Shown in pieces: positions 27,501 through 35,433 of a stretch of DNA of 64,000 nt. The notes under the pieces were generated by a model. The model saw nothing but the letters and a program-made list of their open reading frames with translations, had not been told where the DNA came from and ran no database searches. The stretch covers positions 1 through 64,000 of the forward strand of contig JAAYDF010000002.1 of NCBI GenBank assembly GCA_012729395.1, given 5' to 3'. The stretch comes from Phycisphaerae bacterium (lineage in GTDB: Bacteria; Planctomycetota; Phycisphaerae; UBA1845; PWPN01). The first letter of the stretch is position 1. Each line of letters opens with the position of its first letter. The position numbers and the translations under genes are program-made.

Positions 27501-27798
27501 CGACCCCGACGAAGAACTCCAGCGTCACCGTGCCCTGGCCTTCCACAGCCTCGGAAGTCAGTTTGCGCAGCCCCGAGACGCCCTTAAGCTTCTCCTCCTG
27601 CCGCTCAATGATCTCTCGTTCAATCTCGCGGGCACTCTTGCCACTCCAGCGCGTGGTGACCGTAACCCGCGGCTCGTCGACGTTGGGTGTCAACTGAATC
27701 GGAATGTCAAAGAGGGCCAGCGTGCCGAACAGACCGACCAGCAGCACACCCACCGCCACCTTGACCGGATTCGTGATGGTGAACCGAATGATGTCCAC
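24469..27798 (-). CDS. RND-family efflux transporter, inner-membrane pump (AcrB/HAE1 or HME-like)
   Basis: The 1109-residue pump exchanges protons for export of drugs or other hydrophobic compounds from the inner leaflet or periplasm. The order of elements is typical: TM1 at residues 12-30, the porter domain (IPIQLTPNVDEPRVTVTTRW), then the TM2-TM6 bundle with the proton-relay aspartates in GMAFAVGMVVDNAIVVLENI. A second half repeats the pattern with GFVILLGIVVNNAILIVHQT, where the aspartates are replaced by asparagines, as in other RND pumps. The start is GTG 27798, 26 bp after the adaptor gene. The final residues NEPRAQASE and the stop codon are encoded inside the AACGAGCCC repeat array, so the natural C-terminus was probably changed by the repeat. 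No outer-membrane channel gene is adjacent. Confidence 0.92.
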   Translation of the reverse strand: MDIIRFTITNPVKVAVGVLLVGLFGTLALFDIPIQLTPNVDEPRVTVTTRWSGKSAREIEREIIERQEEKLKGVSGLRKLTSEAVEGQGTVTLEFFVGVDKDVALRETDQKLNQVSDYPPDVEKPEVVAADAAMETPIAWLMLRSRDGTDVTTLRDYVWDEVKPILERVEGLSSVNVYGGREREVHVLVDPDRLAARGLTLRDIESALRAQNVNVSAGTIESGKRDFIYRTVGEYEDTSQIDNTVIAYRDGGPIFVRDVGRAVKTHEKPRAFVRSKGEPVLAIPAHRETGSNVIVVMEGLKQQVAKVNEEILTGRGLELELMQIYDETRYIHSSIRLVRNNLIYGGALASLVLLLFLRNVRATAVVAFSIPVSVIATFLAVSMLGRNINVVMLAGMAFAVGMVVDNAIVVLENIYRHRQMGKSSFQAALDGASEVWGAILASTLTTMAVFLPVIFIEEEAGQLFRDISIAISAGVFMSLLVSVLVIPTLSARVLGQSRIKASEQKVGRLAWFVGDMITWVNRGRLTKLAVIAVFLVGSLVGSWALLPPTDYLPAGNRNMVFGFMLTEPGLGLTEFGRIADELDDYLRPYWSVEPGTPEAAAIPPVMMRVGDKMVPVTPPPINNFFFVSYFNNAFMGVTSRDDENVASLVVLLQQALASCPSATGANAFFQQVPLFGGGDGGNTIDVEIRSSDLSKVNAAAAQILAECFKRFGFARPVPPSFDLPRPEIRAIPDLVRAADVGLSVSDVGFIIAAGVDGAYVGGFRDAGDEIDMLIKLENADGSPLDEIHQIPIFTPTGRIVPLESVTRFEYVGAPQQINHIEAMPGVTLQVPSPIGMAIETVMNTINDEIVAKLRAQGRIDPTVYVSLAGNADKLVQTRTAMFGRWDGWNLESVRAVIESRGFLALLVVYLLMAALFESFIHPLAILLTVPLAAVGGLGGLRIVHWMSLRDPVSPVQQLDVVTMLGFVILLGIVVNNAILIVHQTLNNITYGMKPEEALPEAVRTRLRPIFMTALTTVFGQLPLALMPGAGSELYRGLAAVMVGGLLVATVFTLVLVPVAFSMFLSLRGWWLHLLGRDVPMALRPVGLDVPPLRDGTASADNEPRAQASE

Positions 27799-27823
27799 AG
27801 ATTAGTTCTCGCTTCTGGCAAAC

Positions 27824-29179
27824 TCAGGACGCGTCTCGCGTCGTCGGCGCCTCGCCCGTATCCGTACCTTCCGGAGTCGGGACCACCGTTACCGGCATCG
27901 GACCGTAGATCCGATCATGCCCCTTGACCGCCACCGGCATGCCCGGCTGCAACGTCGGCGAACTGATCGCGATCCAAGCCTGGAACCGCCCGCCCGACTC
28001 ATCTCGCACCTCAGCCCCAAGCCTCACGGGCATCGGAATCCCCGTCACCCCGCCCGCCATCTCCGACTTGATCACCGCGACCACCAGATCCGTCCCGCTG
28101 CGCTGCAACACCGCGTCCAACGGCACCACCAATGATTCTTCCGTCGGCCCGGCCGGCATACGCGCCCGCACGAACATCCCCGCCTTCAGGAGATGCTCCT
28201 TGTTCTCCAAGGCGATCTCCACCGGGAAGGTCCTCGCCTTCTCGTCCGCCTGCGGAATCACGTGCTTGATCTCCCCGTGAAACGTGCGCTGCAGGGCATC
28301 GATCACCACGCTCACCGGCTCGCCAACCTTGGCCGCTCCGATCGCCGACTCCGGCACGTCAACCCGCACAAGCACCGTCTCCAGATCAATCAGATCCACC
28401 ACCGGGCCGCCCACCGATACCGACTGGCCCACTTCCACATGCTTGCGCACCACATGCCCCGCGAAAGGCGCTCGGATCACCGTCTGGTCGAGATCGTACT
28501 TCAGCCGCGCCAGAAGGACCCGCTGAGCCTCGACCACGAAACGGGCACGGGCGATCGTCTCCTTCCGCGGCCCCGCCTCCGCCAGCTCGTGCCGGGCAAC
28601 CGCCTGCAAGTACCGTTGCCGGGCCGCCGCCGTGTCCGCCCTCGTGTCGTTGTACTCTTTCAAGCTGGCGGAACTCTGCTCACGCAACCCCTGCACCCGC
28701 TCGAGTTCACGCTCCCACTTCTCATGGATCGTCTTGGCCTCCTCCATCTCTGCGCGGGCCCGATCAAGATCCTCCTTGCGAGTCCCGGCCTCAAGCTCCG
28801 CCAATTCCGCTTCGTACTGCGCCAACTGAGCCTGGGCCTGCTCAAACGCCAAGCGATGGGTCGTATTCCGCAGACGACACAGCACCGTGCCCCGGTCAAC
28901 CCAGTCGCCCTCGTCCACCGCGAGTTCATCCACCAGGCCGGCCAGCTCGCTGGCGATCACGCTCCGTGTATTCGGCTCTACGGAGCCAACCAGTGTGATG
29001 GTGAGAGGGACCATCCGTTTGTCGACCGGCACGGTCATGACCGGCGAGGCCGGCGCCTGGGCCAAGACCGACGGCACAAACGACAGACAGAGCATCAAAC
29101 CGCTCAATCCCAGTATCACCGCATGGAGCCGACACGCCGACTCTCGATCGCTCTGAGACCACTGAACGCTGCCTGCCAT
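27824..29179 (-). CDS. RND efflux periplasmic adaptor (membrane fusion protein)
   Basis: The 451-residue partner of the pump downstream links it to an outer-membrane channel. ATG 29179 was chosen because GGGAG lies eight bases upstream; a GTG at 29188 is also in frame. A signal segment (LHAVILGLSGLMLCLSFVPS) is followed by the lipoyl half-motif GLVDELAVDEGDWVDRGTVL. A helical hairpin with strong coiled-coil character comes next (residues 115-215, AFEQAQAQLAQYEAELAELE). The second lipoyl half is VIRAPFAGHVVRKHVEVGQS, and the beta-barrel follows (VLVRVDVPESAIGAAKVGEP). This is the standard HlyD/AcrA plan. The substrate is not predictable. Confidence 0.9.
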   Translation of the reverse strand: MAGSVQWSQSDRESACRLHAVILGLSGLMLCLSFVPSVLAQAPASPVMTVPVDKRMVPLTITLVGSVEPNTRSVIASELAGLVDELAVDEGDWVDRGTVLCRLRNTTHRLAFEQAQAQLAQYEAELAELEAGTRKEDLDRARAEMEEAKTIHEKWERELERVQGLREQSSASLKEYNDTRADTAAARQRYLQAVARHELAEAGPRKETIARARFVVEAQRVLLARLKYDLDQTVIRAPFAGHVVRKHVEVGQSVSVGGPVVDLIDLETVLVRVDVPESAIGAAKVGEPVSVVIDALQRTFHGEIKHVIPQADEKARTFPVEIALENKEHLLKAGMFVRARMPAGPTEESLVVPLDAVLQRSGTDLVVAVIKSEMAGGVTGIPMPVRLGAEVRDESGGRFQAWIAISSPTLQPGMPVAVKGHDRIYGPMPVTVVPTPEGTDTGEAPTTRDAS

Positions 29180-29369
29180 ACTCAGCACTCCCGACGCCGC
29201 GACTTGCCTCGACCCCTTGCCGGCCCGCTTAGTCCTCGGACCTGAATCCGACAGCAGGAACGGAATAATTCACGCGACGAAATTATGTCACCGGCGCACA
29301 CTTTATTCAAGCCACGCATCCTGAGCCCCCCCTTTTCCCGGCCCGTTCCATAGCGGAGAATATCCGGTC

Positions 29370-30125
29370 ATGCCGTCGCCCTCCACTTACAGTCGCATCC
29401 TGCAGCGGCTTCAAACCCTGCTTGATCTCGTTCTCCCGCGAGGATGTCCGGGCTGCGACCAGCCTCTGGGCGAGGACGCGCCGTGGTGCGAGACCTGCAC
29501 GACGGCTCTCTTGGCGGCCACCAGTACCCCCTACTGCCCGCGATGTGGAGCCGCCGCGGAGCCGCATCTTCTGGATCCGGCCGGCTGCCGGCTGTGTCGA
29601 CGCGAGTCTTCCGCGTTGGATGGACTGGCTCGCGTGGGCCCCTACCCCACGTTGATCGGGGCGATGGTCCGTCGATACAAGTACCAGCGTCAACAGCGTC
29701 TCGATCGGCCTCTTGGATTGCTCCTCGCCCATGCCATCGCCGGTCGATCATGGGCTGGAAGTATTGATGCCCTGGTGCCCATACCGGCCAGCCTGCGGGA
29801 ACGGCTCTCCTACCGGTTCAGCCCGGTCGCCCTGCTCGCCTCGACCGTAGGCAAGCAGTTGAGCCTGCCGGTCCTGCCCCTGATCGTGGTTCGCGGGAAA
29901 CGGCGACAGCAGGTGGGGCTACCGGCCTCGCAGCGGGCAGCCAATGTGCGGGGGATCTTCCACGTCGCCCGCCACGCCCGCGTACGGGGGGCTCGGCTGT
30001 GCCTCGTAGATGACGTGGCCACGTCCAACGCGACGCTCCACGCCGCGGCTCGGGCCCTCAAACGAGCCGGTGCAGCCCAGGTTTACGGGGCCGTCCTGGC
30101 CAAGGCAGCCATGCACAACGCGTGA
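29370..30125 (+). CDS. ComF family phosphoribosyltransferase-like protein
   Basis: The 251-residue protein has an N-terminal zinc-ribbon region with three CxxC-type pairs (CPGCDQPL, CETCTTAL, CPRCGAAAE with CRLCRRE). A phosphoribosyltransferase fold follows, ending in the PRPP-binding motif LCLVDDVATSNATL. The typical ComF signature before it reads RGKRRQQVGLPASQRAANV. ComF proteins are needed for DNA uptake during transformation in some bacteria. Many carriers are not known to be competent, and the enzyme activity is undefined. In the PRPP loop the usual TTG is SNA (VATSNATL), which may affect PRPP binding. GGAG lies 11 bases before the ATG. Confidence 0.85.
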   Translation: MPSPSTYSRILQRLQTLLDLVLPRGCPGCDQPLGEDAPWCETCTTALLAATSTPYCPRCGAAAEPHLLDPAGCRLCRRESSALDGLARVGPYPTLIGAMVRRYKYQRQQRLDRPLGLLLAHAIAGRSWAGSIDALVPIPASLRERLSYRFSPVALLASTVGKQLSLPVLPLIVVRGKRRQQVGLPASQRAANVRGIFHVARHARVRGARLCLVDDVATSNATLHAAARALKRAGAAQVYGAVLAKAAMHNA

Positions 30126-30190
30126 CCGGCCCGGGCATGGTATACTAGCCCCGTCGCGGTCTTGGGATGCATGAGGCCGGGCACGAAAGC

Positions 30191-30219
30191 TTGACACCGC
30201 ACAGGCTCGGCCCGATACC
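30191..30219 (+). promoter_or_regulatory. Candidate sigma-70-type promoter
   Basis: TTGACA (30191-30196) is a perfect -35 box, followed after 17 bases by GATACC (30214-30219), which keeps the central ATA of a -10 box. It lies about 65 bp before the lipoprotein gene start and could drive that gene and the kinase behind it. Confidence 0.4.
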
Positions 30220-30284
30220 CTAGCCTGGTACTGTGGAGCCGACTGATCGTCAGGCGTCAATCAAGATTGGCTAACCATCGATTC

Positions 30285-31205
30285 ATGCGAACCCGCTTCA
30301 AGGCAAGCATCGTCCATTCTTTCGCCCTGGCCGGCTTGGTCGGGTGGGCTCTGTTGTGTGTCACCGGTTGCCACGACGGGGATTGGCGCTTCTGGCGATG
30401 GCCGGATCGCGACCCAGACCAGCAACCCATCGAAGGCAGTGTCCATGCGCCGTCCACGGCTCCGGGGCCGGCCAGCGTCTTTCCTGCCCCGGCAGGGATC
30501 GACGACCGGCCGCTGGTCATTCAGAGCATCGAGTTTCAAGTCCTGCGCGTGCGCGCGGGCAAGGGAGCGTTCAGCGAGTCGGGCAAGATCTGGAACGCTC
30601 TCGACGAGGAAGTGTTCGCCGCGACGACCCGAGCCCTGCTGCGTAAGAACGGCCTGCGCCTGGGCGTTGGAAAGCTTGCTTCGTGGCCGCAAATCAAAGC
30701 CATCCTCGACGCGGAAGAGGTCGAGATCTCGACAAACCAACAGATCGTGCGTAACGGACTGCCGCTCACCGTCGAGATCGACCCGCAGATGCGGGACCAG
30801 ACGCTGTTCCTCTTTCGTGAGGACGGCACCATGGCCGGTCGAACCTACGCCAGCAGCCGCATGGTGCTGCGCATCGAGTACTTCATCCCGCTCACCGATG
30901 CCGACGCGGTCGTCGTCGATGTGATGCCGGAGATCGTGTTACCCTTCTCGCGTCCACGGCCAACCCTTGGGCCGGACGGCTGGGTACAGGAGGAGATACA
31001 ACAGACCACTCGGCCATTGCGTGAGCTGGCCTCCCGCGCACCAATGGCCCCGGAGACCTTCCTCGCCATTGGGCCGTCCGGCACCTCTCACCAGGGGCAT
31101 CTGGCTGGCTCGCTGCTGCTTTGCGAGGAGATCGACGGGAAGGTTTTTGAGTCCATGTACTTCATCACGCCGCGCGTCCGCAGTCGCGTTCCGGCGTTAC
31201 CTTAG
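30285..31205 (+). CDS. Lipoprotein of unknown function
   Basis: The protein of about 306 residues starts at ATG 30285 (a TTG 18 bases earlier is also possible). The N-terminus is a lipoprotein signal, VHSFALAGLVGWALLCVTGC, with the cysteine at the lipobox position. The next 40 residues are a proline-rich linker. The main domain (RPLVIQSIEFQVLRVRAGKG to ITPRVRS) has alternating strands and two helices (ALDEEVFAATTRALLRKNG and WPQIKAILDAEEVEI). It has the feel of a secretin/SpoIIIAH-like periplasmic module, but I cannot name the family. The histidine kinase starts 23 bp downstream, so the two are probably co-transcribed. Confidence 0.7.
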   Translation: MRTRFKASIVHSFALAGLVGWALLCVTGCHDGDWRFWRWPDRDPDQQPIEGSVHAPSTAPGPASVFPAPAGIDDRPLVIQSIEFQVLRVRAGKGAFSESGKIWNALDEEVFAATTRALLRKNGLRLGVGKLASWPQIKAILDAEEVEISTNQQIVRNGLPLTVEIDPQMRDQTLFLFREDGTMAGRTYASSRMVLRIEYFIPLTDADAVVVDVMPEIVLPFSRPRPTLGPDGWVQEEIQQTTRPLRELASRAPMAPETFLAIGPSGTSHQGHLAGSLLLCEEIDGKVFESMYFITPRVRSRVPALP

Positions 31206-31228
31206 GAGCCAAAGAGGAAAGCGGGCCA

Positions 31229-32335
31229 ATGATCTCACAGCCGGATGACCCATTCTTCCGTCAACTGTGCACCCATGCCGCCGCCGGCATCATCGCGGCG
31301 GATGAGCAACTGTGCATCCGATTCGCCAATGCTGCCGCGAGCCGTATTCTAGGGTTGGCGACCGAGAGTATCGTCGGGCAGCCGATCTCGTCTCTTGTCC
31401 CCGCGGAACGCCAGGCGGTGGCCCAACGGCTCTTTGAACGAGCCTTGCATCAGGGCGAGACGAGTGATTTCGAGTTCTGCTACCGCGACTCGCCGGACCA
31501 CCCGGTGTATCTGGCTGTCTCGATTTCGCCGGTCATCGACGACCCTGGGGAACGAGTGGGCATTGCTCTGCACATCCGCGACGTGACCCGTCGCGTGCAG
31601 GCGATGAAAACGCAGGCCCACGACGCCAAGATGGCCTCATTGGGCACCCTGGCGGGCGCGGTGGCTCACTACTTCGGCAACCTGCTGGGCGGGCTGGTCC
31701 CCACCGCCGACTTCGCCCTCAGCCAGGACAACCCGGAAGCCCTGCGCCGGGCATTGCGATCGATCGCCACCACCTTGACACAAACCGGCAGGCTGACCCA
31801 GGGACTGCGGGCTTTCGCCGAAGGCATCCACGCGATCGAGGCCGACGAATGCCTGAGCACCATCGTTCAGCGTTTCGCGGATGATTGGCAGCCTCGGCTT
31901 GCCAAACGCGGCATCGACCTGGAAACCAGCCTGCAACCCGTCGCCAAAAGCCTCCCCCCCCATCCGGTCATGGTTGTGCTCGAGAACATCGCGACCAACG
32001 CGTGCGAGGCCATGCCCCAGGGCGGCAAGCTGCGTTTTGACCTTGCCACCGACGCGGACGGACGAAGCGTGTTTCTGCGAATCGGCGACAACGGCCCCGG
32101 GATCTCTGAGGGGGATCTGCCCCATGTTTTCGAACCATTCTACACTGCCATAACCGACACCGTACGGGCGGGCGGAGAACACCTGGGTCTGGGCCTCGCG
32201 GTGGTGCATGGGATCGTCCGCTGCCTGGGTGGTACGGTGACGTTGTGCTCGAGCGCCAAGGACGGCACGATCTGCTCCCTCCAGTTTCCCTGCGACCCGC
32301 CGAACGAATCGACCGCGATGGGGCAAACGCCCTAA
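31229..32335 (+). CDS. PAS-domain sensor histidine kinase, NtrB-like
   Basis: This soluble kinase of 368 residues has no membrane spans. Residues 8-125 form a PAS domain (AAAGIIAADEQLCIRFANAA). The phospho-acceptor is His147 in LGTLAGAVAHYFGNLLGG, resembling NtrB-type H-boxes. The ATP-binding region follows with N box ENIATNACEAM, G1 GDNGPGIS, F box FEPFYT and G2 LGLGLAVVHGIVRCLGG. AGAGGAAAG precedes the ATG. No response regulator is encoded nearby, so it is an orphan in this window. The lipoprotein directly upstream may be a functional partner, but nothing in the sequence proves it. Confidence 0.85.
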   Translation: MISQPDDPFFRQLCTHAAAGIIAADEQLCIRFANAAASRILGLATESIVGQPISSLVPAERQAVAQRLFERALHQGETSDFEFCYRDSPDHPVYLAVSISPVIDDPGERVGIALHIRDVTRRVQAMKTQAHDAKMASLGTLAGAVAHYFGNLLGGLVPTADFALSQDNPEALRRALRSIATTLTQTGRLTQGLRAFAEGIHAIEADECLSTIVQRFADDWQPRLAKRGIDLETSLQPVAKSLPPHPVMVVLENIATNACEAMPQGGKLRFDLATDADGRSVFLRIGDNGPGISEGDLPHVFEPFYTAITDTVRAGGEHLGLGLAVVHGIVRCLGGTVTLCSSAKDGTICSLQFPCDPPNESTAMGQTP

Positions 32336-32876
32336 GATGGTCATGGCCGGCCGGCCGTGCACGACACCACACACAGGCACCGCCATACCTCCCAATCGAG
32401 ATCCGCTTAACTCGCTGCTCGCCCTGATCCTGGGGCAAAATGATGCACGCCCAACACCCCGTCGATGACCACGCCGGACACCAGAATCCCGGCCGCGATC
32501 GGGGACGTGGGCCCATGGATCACGAGTTGGCGCCCACTTGAGATCTACGCTCGCGTCTCATTGCCGGGACTCTCGATTGCGTATAGAATCAATGGTCACA
32601 CGCGCGCGGGAGTACACTGGCAACCCCAATAGCCAGTGACATAGATGAGTCCCGATCGCGAGCGGAGGGTATCATAGACAGGAGAGCAGTCTCACTTAGT
32701 CAAGCTTGGGCGGAGCAGCGGCCGATAACACAAAGGGATGGTCGGCGCCGTTCCGCAAGAGCGATGACCTCAGTGACGTTGCATCTTGGTAGTCGTCTGC
32801 GCGATTCTTGAAGGCCGAAGACGGCACGCGCGCCCAAGCTTGATCAGCCTGGGTCTGTTGCCAGTCAGGATAGGGC
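32336..32876. other. Intergenic region without recognised features
   Basis: The 541 bp before the DUF1571 gene contain no ORF that I can support on either strand and no tRNA-like sequence. A minus-strand frame at 32696-32905 codes for 69 residues but overlaps the DUF1571 start and has no ribosome site, so I reject it. Confidence 0.45.
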
Positions 32877-33776
32877 ATGAAACGTCGCCTCAGTAAGCAA
32901 CGCATTCAGATACTGCTTGGCATTCTGCTGTCCGTGGGGTTATCGATTCAGGGTTACCAGTTGCTCACCGCCGAGGTTGAGGGACTGCCTCCCGCAGCCG
33001 AGGTGACCCCAGCCAAGGTGCGGCCAAGTCAAGCCTTCGCAACCCCTGTTCCCTCGACTCCCGCCGCGGCTGAATCGCTGGAGGCCTTCGCCGCCCGCGA
33101 CCCGATCGGGTTCTTCGACATGCTGCTGGACCGCTACGACCGCAGTGTGCGTGACTACACGTGCACCTTCACCAAGCAGGAACTGATCGGCGGACGGCTC
33201 AGCAGCCTGCAGACCATGGAGGCGATGTTTCGCGAGAGCCCCTTCAGCCTGCGGCTGACGTGGATTAAAAACGCGGACAAGTGCTCGCGTGTGCTGTACG
33301 TGGCCGGCCAATGGATCAAAAACGGGCAGCAGATGGCGGTCGTTGAGCCGGGGGCCATTGCCCGTCTCATCGTCCCATACGTCATGCGTCCAATCCACGG
33401 CACAGACGCCAGGAAAAGCTCTCGGCGCACCATGGACCAGTTCGGTCTGCAGAACTCTCTCGCATTGACCGCCAAGTTCTCCAAGCTCGCCCGCGAACAG
33501 AACCTCGAAGCCCTGGCCTTCGTGGGGCACGGCAAGGTCAAGGATCGCGAGACCCTGGTCTTCGAGCGTCATCTGCCCTACACCGGTGAGGAGGGAGTCT
33601 GGCCGGACCGCGTGCTCGTCGTCCACATCGACAAGGAACTCCTGCTGCCCGTGCTCTGCCAGGCCTACGCCGACGACGACAAAGCGGTTCTCCTGGGCCA
33701 CTACCAGATGTCGGACATCAAGTTGAACGTCAACCTTCCCGATTCGACCTTTACCAAGGAAGGCATGGGCTTGTAG
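32877..33776 (+). CDS. DUF1571 family exported protein
   Basis: The 299-residue protein belongs to a family frequent in planctomycetes. The start ATG 32877 follows AGGATAGGG. The N-terminus is a signal or anchor (RIQILLGILLSVGLSIQGYQ), followed by an alanine/proline linker. Family signatures are VRDYTCTFTKQELIGGRLSS, the segment MFRESPFSLRLTWIKNADK, and VLYVAGQWIKNGQQMAVVEP. Members resemble LolA/outer-membrane-lipoprotein-type beta folds, but no function is established. It stands alone, with a 32-bp inverted repeat after it. Confidence 0.82.
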   Translation: MKRRLSKQRIQILLGILLSVGLSIQGYQLLTAEVEGLPPAAEVTPAKVRPSQAFATPVPSTPAAAESLEAFAARDPIGFFDMLLDRYDRSVRDYTCTFTKQELIGGRLSSLQTMEAMFRESPFSLRLTWIKNADKCSRVLYVAGQWIKNGQQMAVVEPGAIARLIVPYVMRPIHGTDARKSSRRTMDQFGLQNSLALTAKFSKLAREQNLEALAFVGHGKVKDRETLVFERHLPYTGEEGVWPDRVLVVHIDKELLLPVLCQAYADDDKAVLLGHYQMSDIKLNVNLPDSTFTKEGMGL

Positions 33777-33796
33777 GCCGTTCTTGTCGCCTGCAG

Positions 33797-33910
33797 GCAG
33801 AAAAGGGTGTCAGGATGATTTTTTGGCGAGTACGATGACGCTTTGGAATTAAGTCCTTGCCCGCCAAAAAATCATCCTGACACCCTTTTCTGCTGACACC
33901 TTTTTCTGCC
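33797..33910. repeat. 32-bp perfect inverted repeat with an extra half-site
   Basis: The arms 33797-33828 and 33862-33893 are exact complements, separated by 33 bases. Each arm contains AAAAGGGTGTCAGGATG and a T/A-rich inner end next to GGCG. A third, shorter half-site (GACACCTTTTTCTGCC) follows at 33895-33910. The shape resembles REP/RAYT-type (IS200-like) palindromes or a small non-autonomous element. It could also end transcription of the DUF1571 gene. No transposase gene is in the window. Confidence 0.85.
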
Positions 33911-34082
33911 CCGAATCACATGCCCCGCTGGCAAAGAAGTCGCCATCTCGGTACCCTTATCGGGTCGGCCCAGCGGCGAAGAGTCGCCCCCGGCCCCGCG
34001 GCAACGCCGTGCGGGCAACGCCGGCCCGTGTGTTCCGGGAACAGACAACAGACTGAAGATCCGCCCACAAGGCGGCATACGC

Positions 34083-35408
34083 ATGGAGTCTTTGGTGACG
34101 GCTATGCCAGGAATCACCGTCGAACAGGTTCAATCGTGCGGAGTGGTCGGCGCGGGCGGCGGAGGCTTTCCCACCCACGTCAAGCTGCGGGCCAAGGCCG
34201 AGTTCATCCTCTTGAACGCGGCCGAGTGCGAGCCCTTACTGCACAAAGACAAGGAAATGCTCCGTGCCTACCCCGACGAGGTCATCATGGGTCTCGCCGA
34301 GGCAGGCCGGCTGGTCGGTGCCCAGGAAGCCGTCATTGGAATCAAGCACAAATACCACGACGTCATCGATCTGCTTAGATCCAAGCTGCCCGGCGGGATG
34401 CGAATCGCCGAGCTGCACGACAGCTATCCCACCGGCGACGAGTTCGTCCTCGTCCACGACGTAACCGGGCGCGTCATCCCGCCCGGCAAGATCCCACTGG
34501 CCGTCGGCTGTGTGGTCATCAACGTCGAGACGGCCTGCAACATCGCTCGTGCCCGCCCCGTGACCCGCAAGTTCCTGACGGTCGCCGGCGCCGTCGCCAA
34601 CCCGGTCACGATAGAGGCAGCAGTGGGTACCACCTTCCGAGAGGCACTGGGCTTGGCGGGCGGGGCGACCGTGCCCGACCCTGCGGTACTGGTTGGTGGG
34701 GTCATGATGGGCCGGCTGTCCACCGACCTCGAAGAACCCATCACCAAGACGACCGGCGGGCTCATCGTCCTCCCGCGGGACCACACCCTCGTGCGGCGAT
34801 ACAGTCGCTCGTGGCAACAGGTCTCCCGGATCGGCGCCAGCGCCTGCGACCAATGCTCGTTCTGCACCGAGATGTGCCCCCGCTATCTGTTGGGTCACCC
34901 GATCGAGCCGCACAAGGCGATGCGTTCATTGGTGTACAGCCAGACCGGCGAATCAAGCGTCATTGGGACGCAATTCTGCTGCGAGTGCAACCTGTGCACG
35001 ATGATCTCCTGCCCGGAGGATCTTGATCCCAAGAACGTCTGCGCACAGAACAAGCGGCGGCTGGCGAGCGAGGGCAAGCGATGGGAAGTGGCCGCCGACG
35101 AACGCCGCCCCGCGCTGCACATGGACAACCGTCGCACACCGCTCAAGCGGTTGATCACCAAGCTCGGGCTCAGCGACTTCAACAACACGGGCCCACTTTT
35201 GCCCGACAGCTACAAGCCACAGCGAGTCCGCCTGCCGCTCAAGCAGCACGCCGGCGCGCCCGCCGTACCGGTCGTGGAAAGCGGCGCACAAGTGAAGGAG
35301 GGTGATGTCATCGCCCGGCCGCCGGAGGGGCAGCTCGGCGCCGTCCTCCATGCCAGCATCACCGGGCGGGTCAGCAGTGCCAAGGACGCCCTGGTCATCG
35401 AAACGTGA
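34083..35408 (+). CDS. PduS-like cobalamin reductase / RnfC-family Fe-S flavoprotein
   Basis: The 441-residue protein has the RnfC/Nqo1-like N-terminal domain with a glycine-rich nucleotide site (GVVGAGGGGFPTHVKL). An SLBB domain follows (RKFLTVAGAVANPVTIEAAV and VGGVMMGRLSTD). Two ferredoxin-type clusters are present: Cys255, 258, 261 and 265, then Cys299, 302, 305 and 310. The C-terminus has a biotinyl-lipoyl-like end (VESGAQVKEGDVIARPPEG). In propanediol-utilising microcompartments PduS reduces cob(III/II)alamin and passes electrons through the shell protein PduT. A PduT-like gene follows 25 bp downstream, which strongly supports this identity. No diol dehydratase or aldehyde dehydrogenase genes are near. 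Confidence 0.85.
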   Translation: MESLVTAMPGITVEQVQSCGVVGAGGGGFPTHVKLRAKAEFILLNAAECEPLLHKDKEMLRAYPDEVIMGLAEAGRLVGAQEAVIGIKHKYHDVIDLLRSKLPGGMRIAELHDSYPTGDEFVLVHDVTGRVIPPGKIPLAVGCVVINVETACNIARARPVTRKFLTVAGAVANPVTIEAAVGTTFREALGLAGGATVPDPAVLVGGVMMGRLSTDLEEPITKTTGGLIVLPRDHTLVRRYSRSWQQVSRIGASACDQCSFCTEMCPRYLLGHPIEPHKAMRSLVYSQTGESSVIGTQFCCECNLCTMISCPEDLDPKNVCAQNKRRLASEGKRWEVAADERRPALHMDNRRTPLKRLITKLGLSDFNNTGPLLPDSYKPQRVRLPLKQHAGAPAVPVVESGAQVKEGDVIARPPEGQLGAVLHASITGRVSSAKDALVIET

Positions 35409-35433
35409 TACCCCATGAAAGGGACATCAGACT

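Noticed and set aside
32696-32905. Small minus-strand gene of 69 codons
   Set aside because: It overlaps the start of the DUF1571 gene, has no ribosome site and no recognisable sequence.
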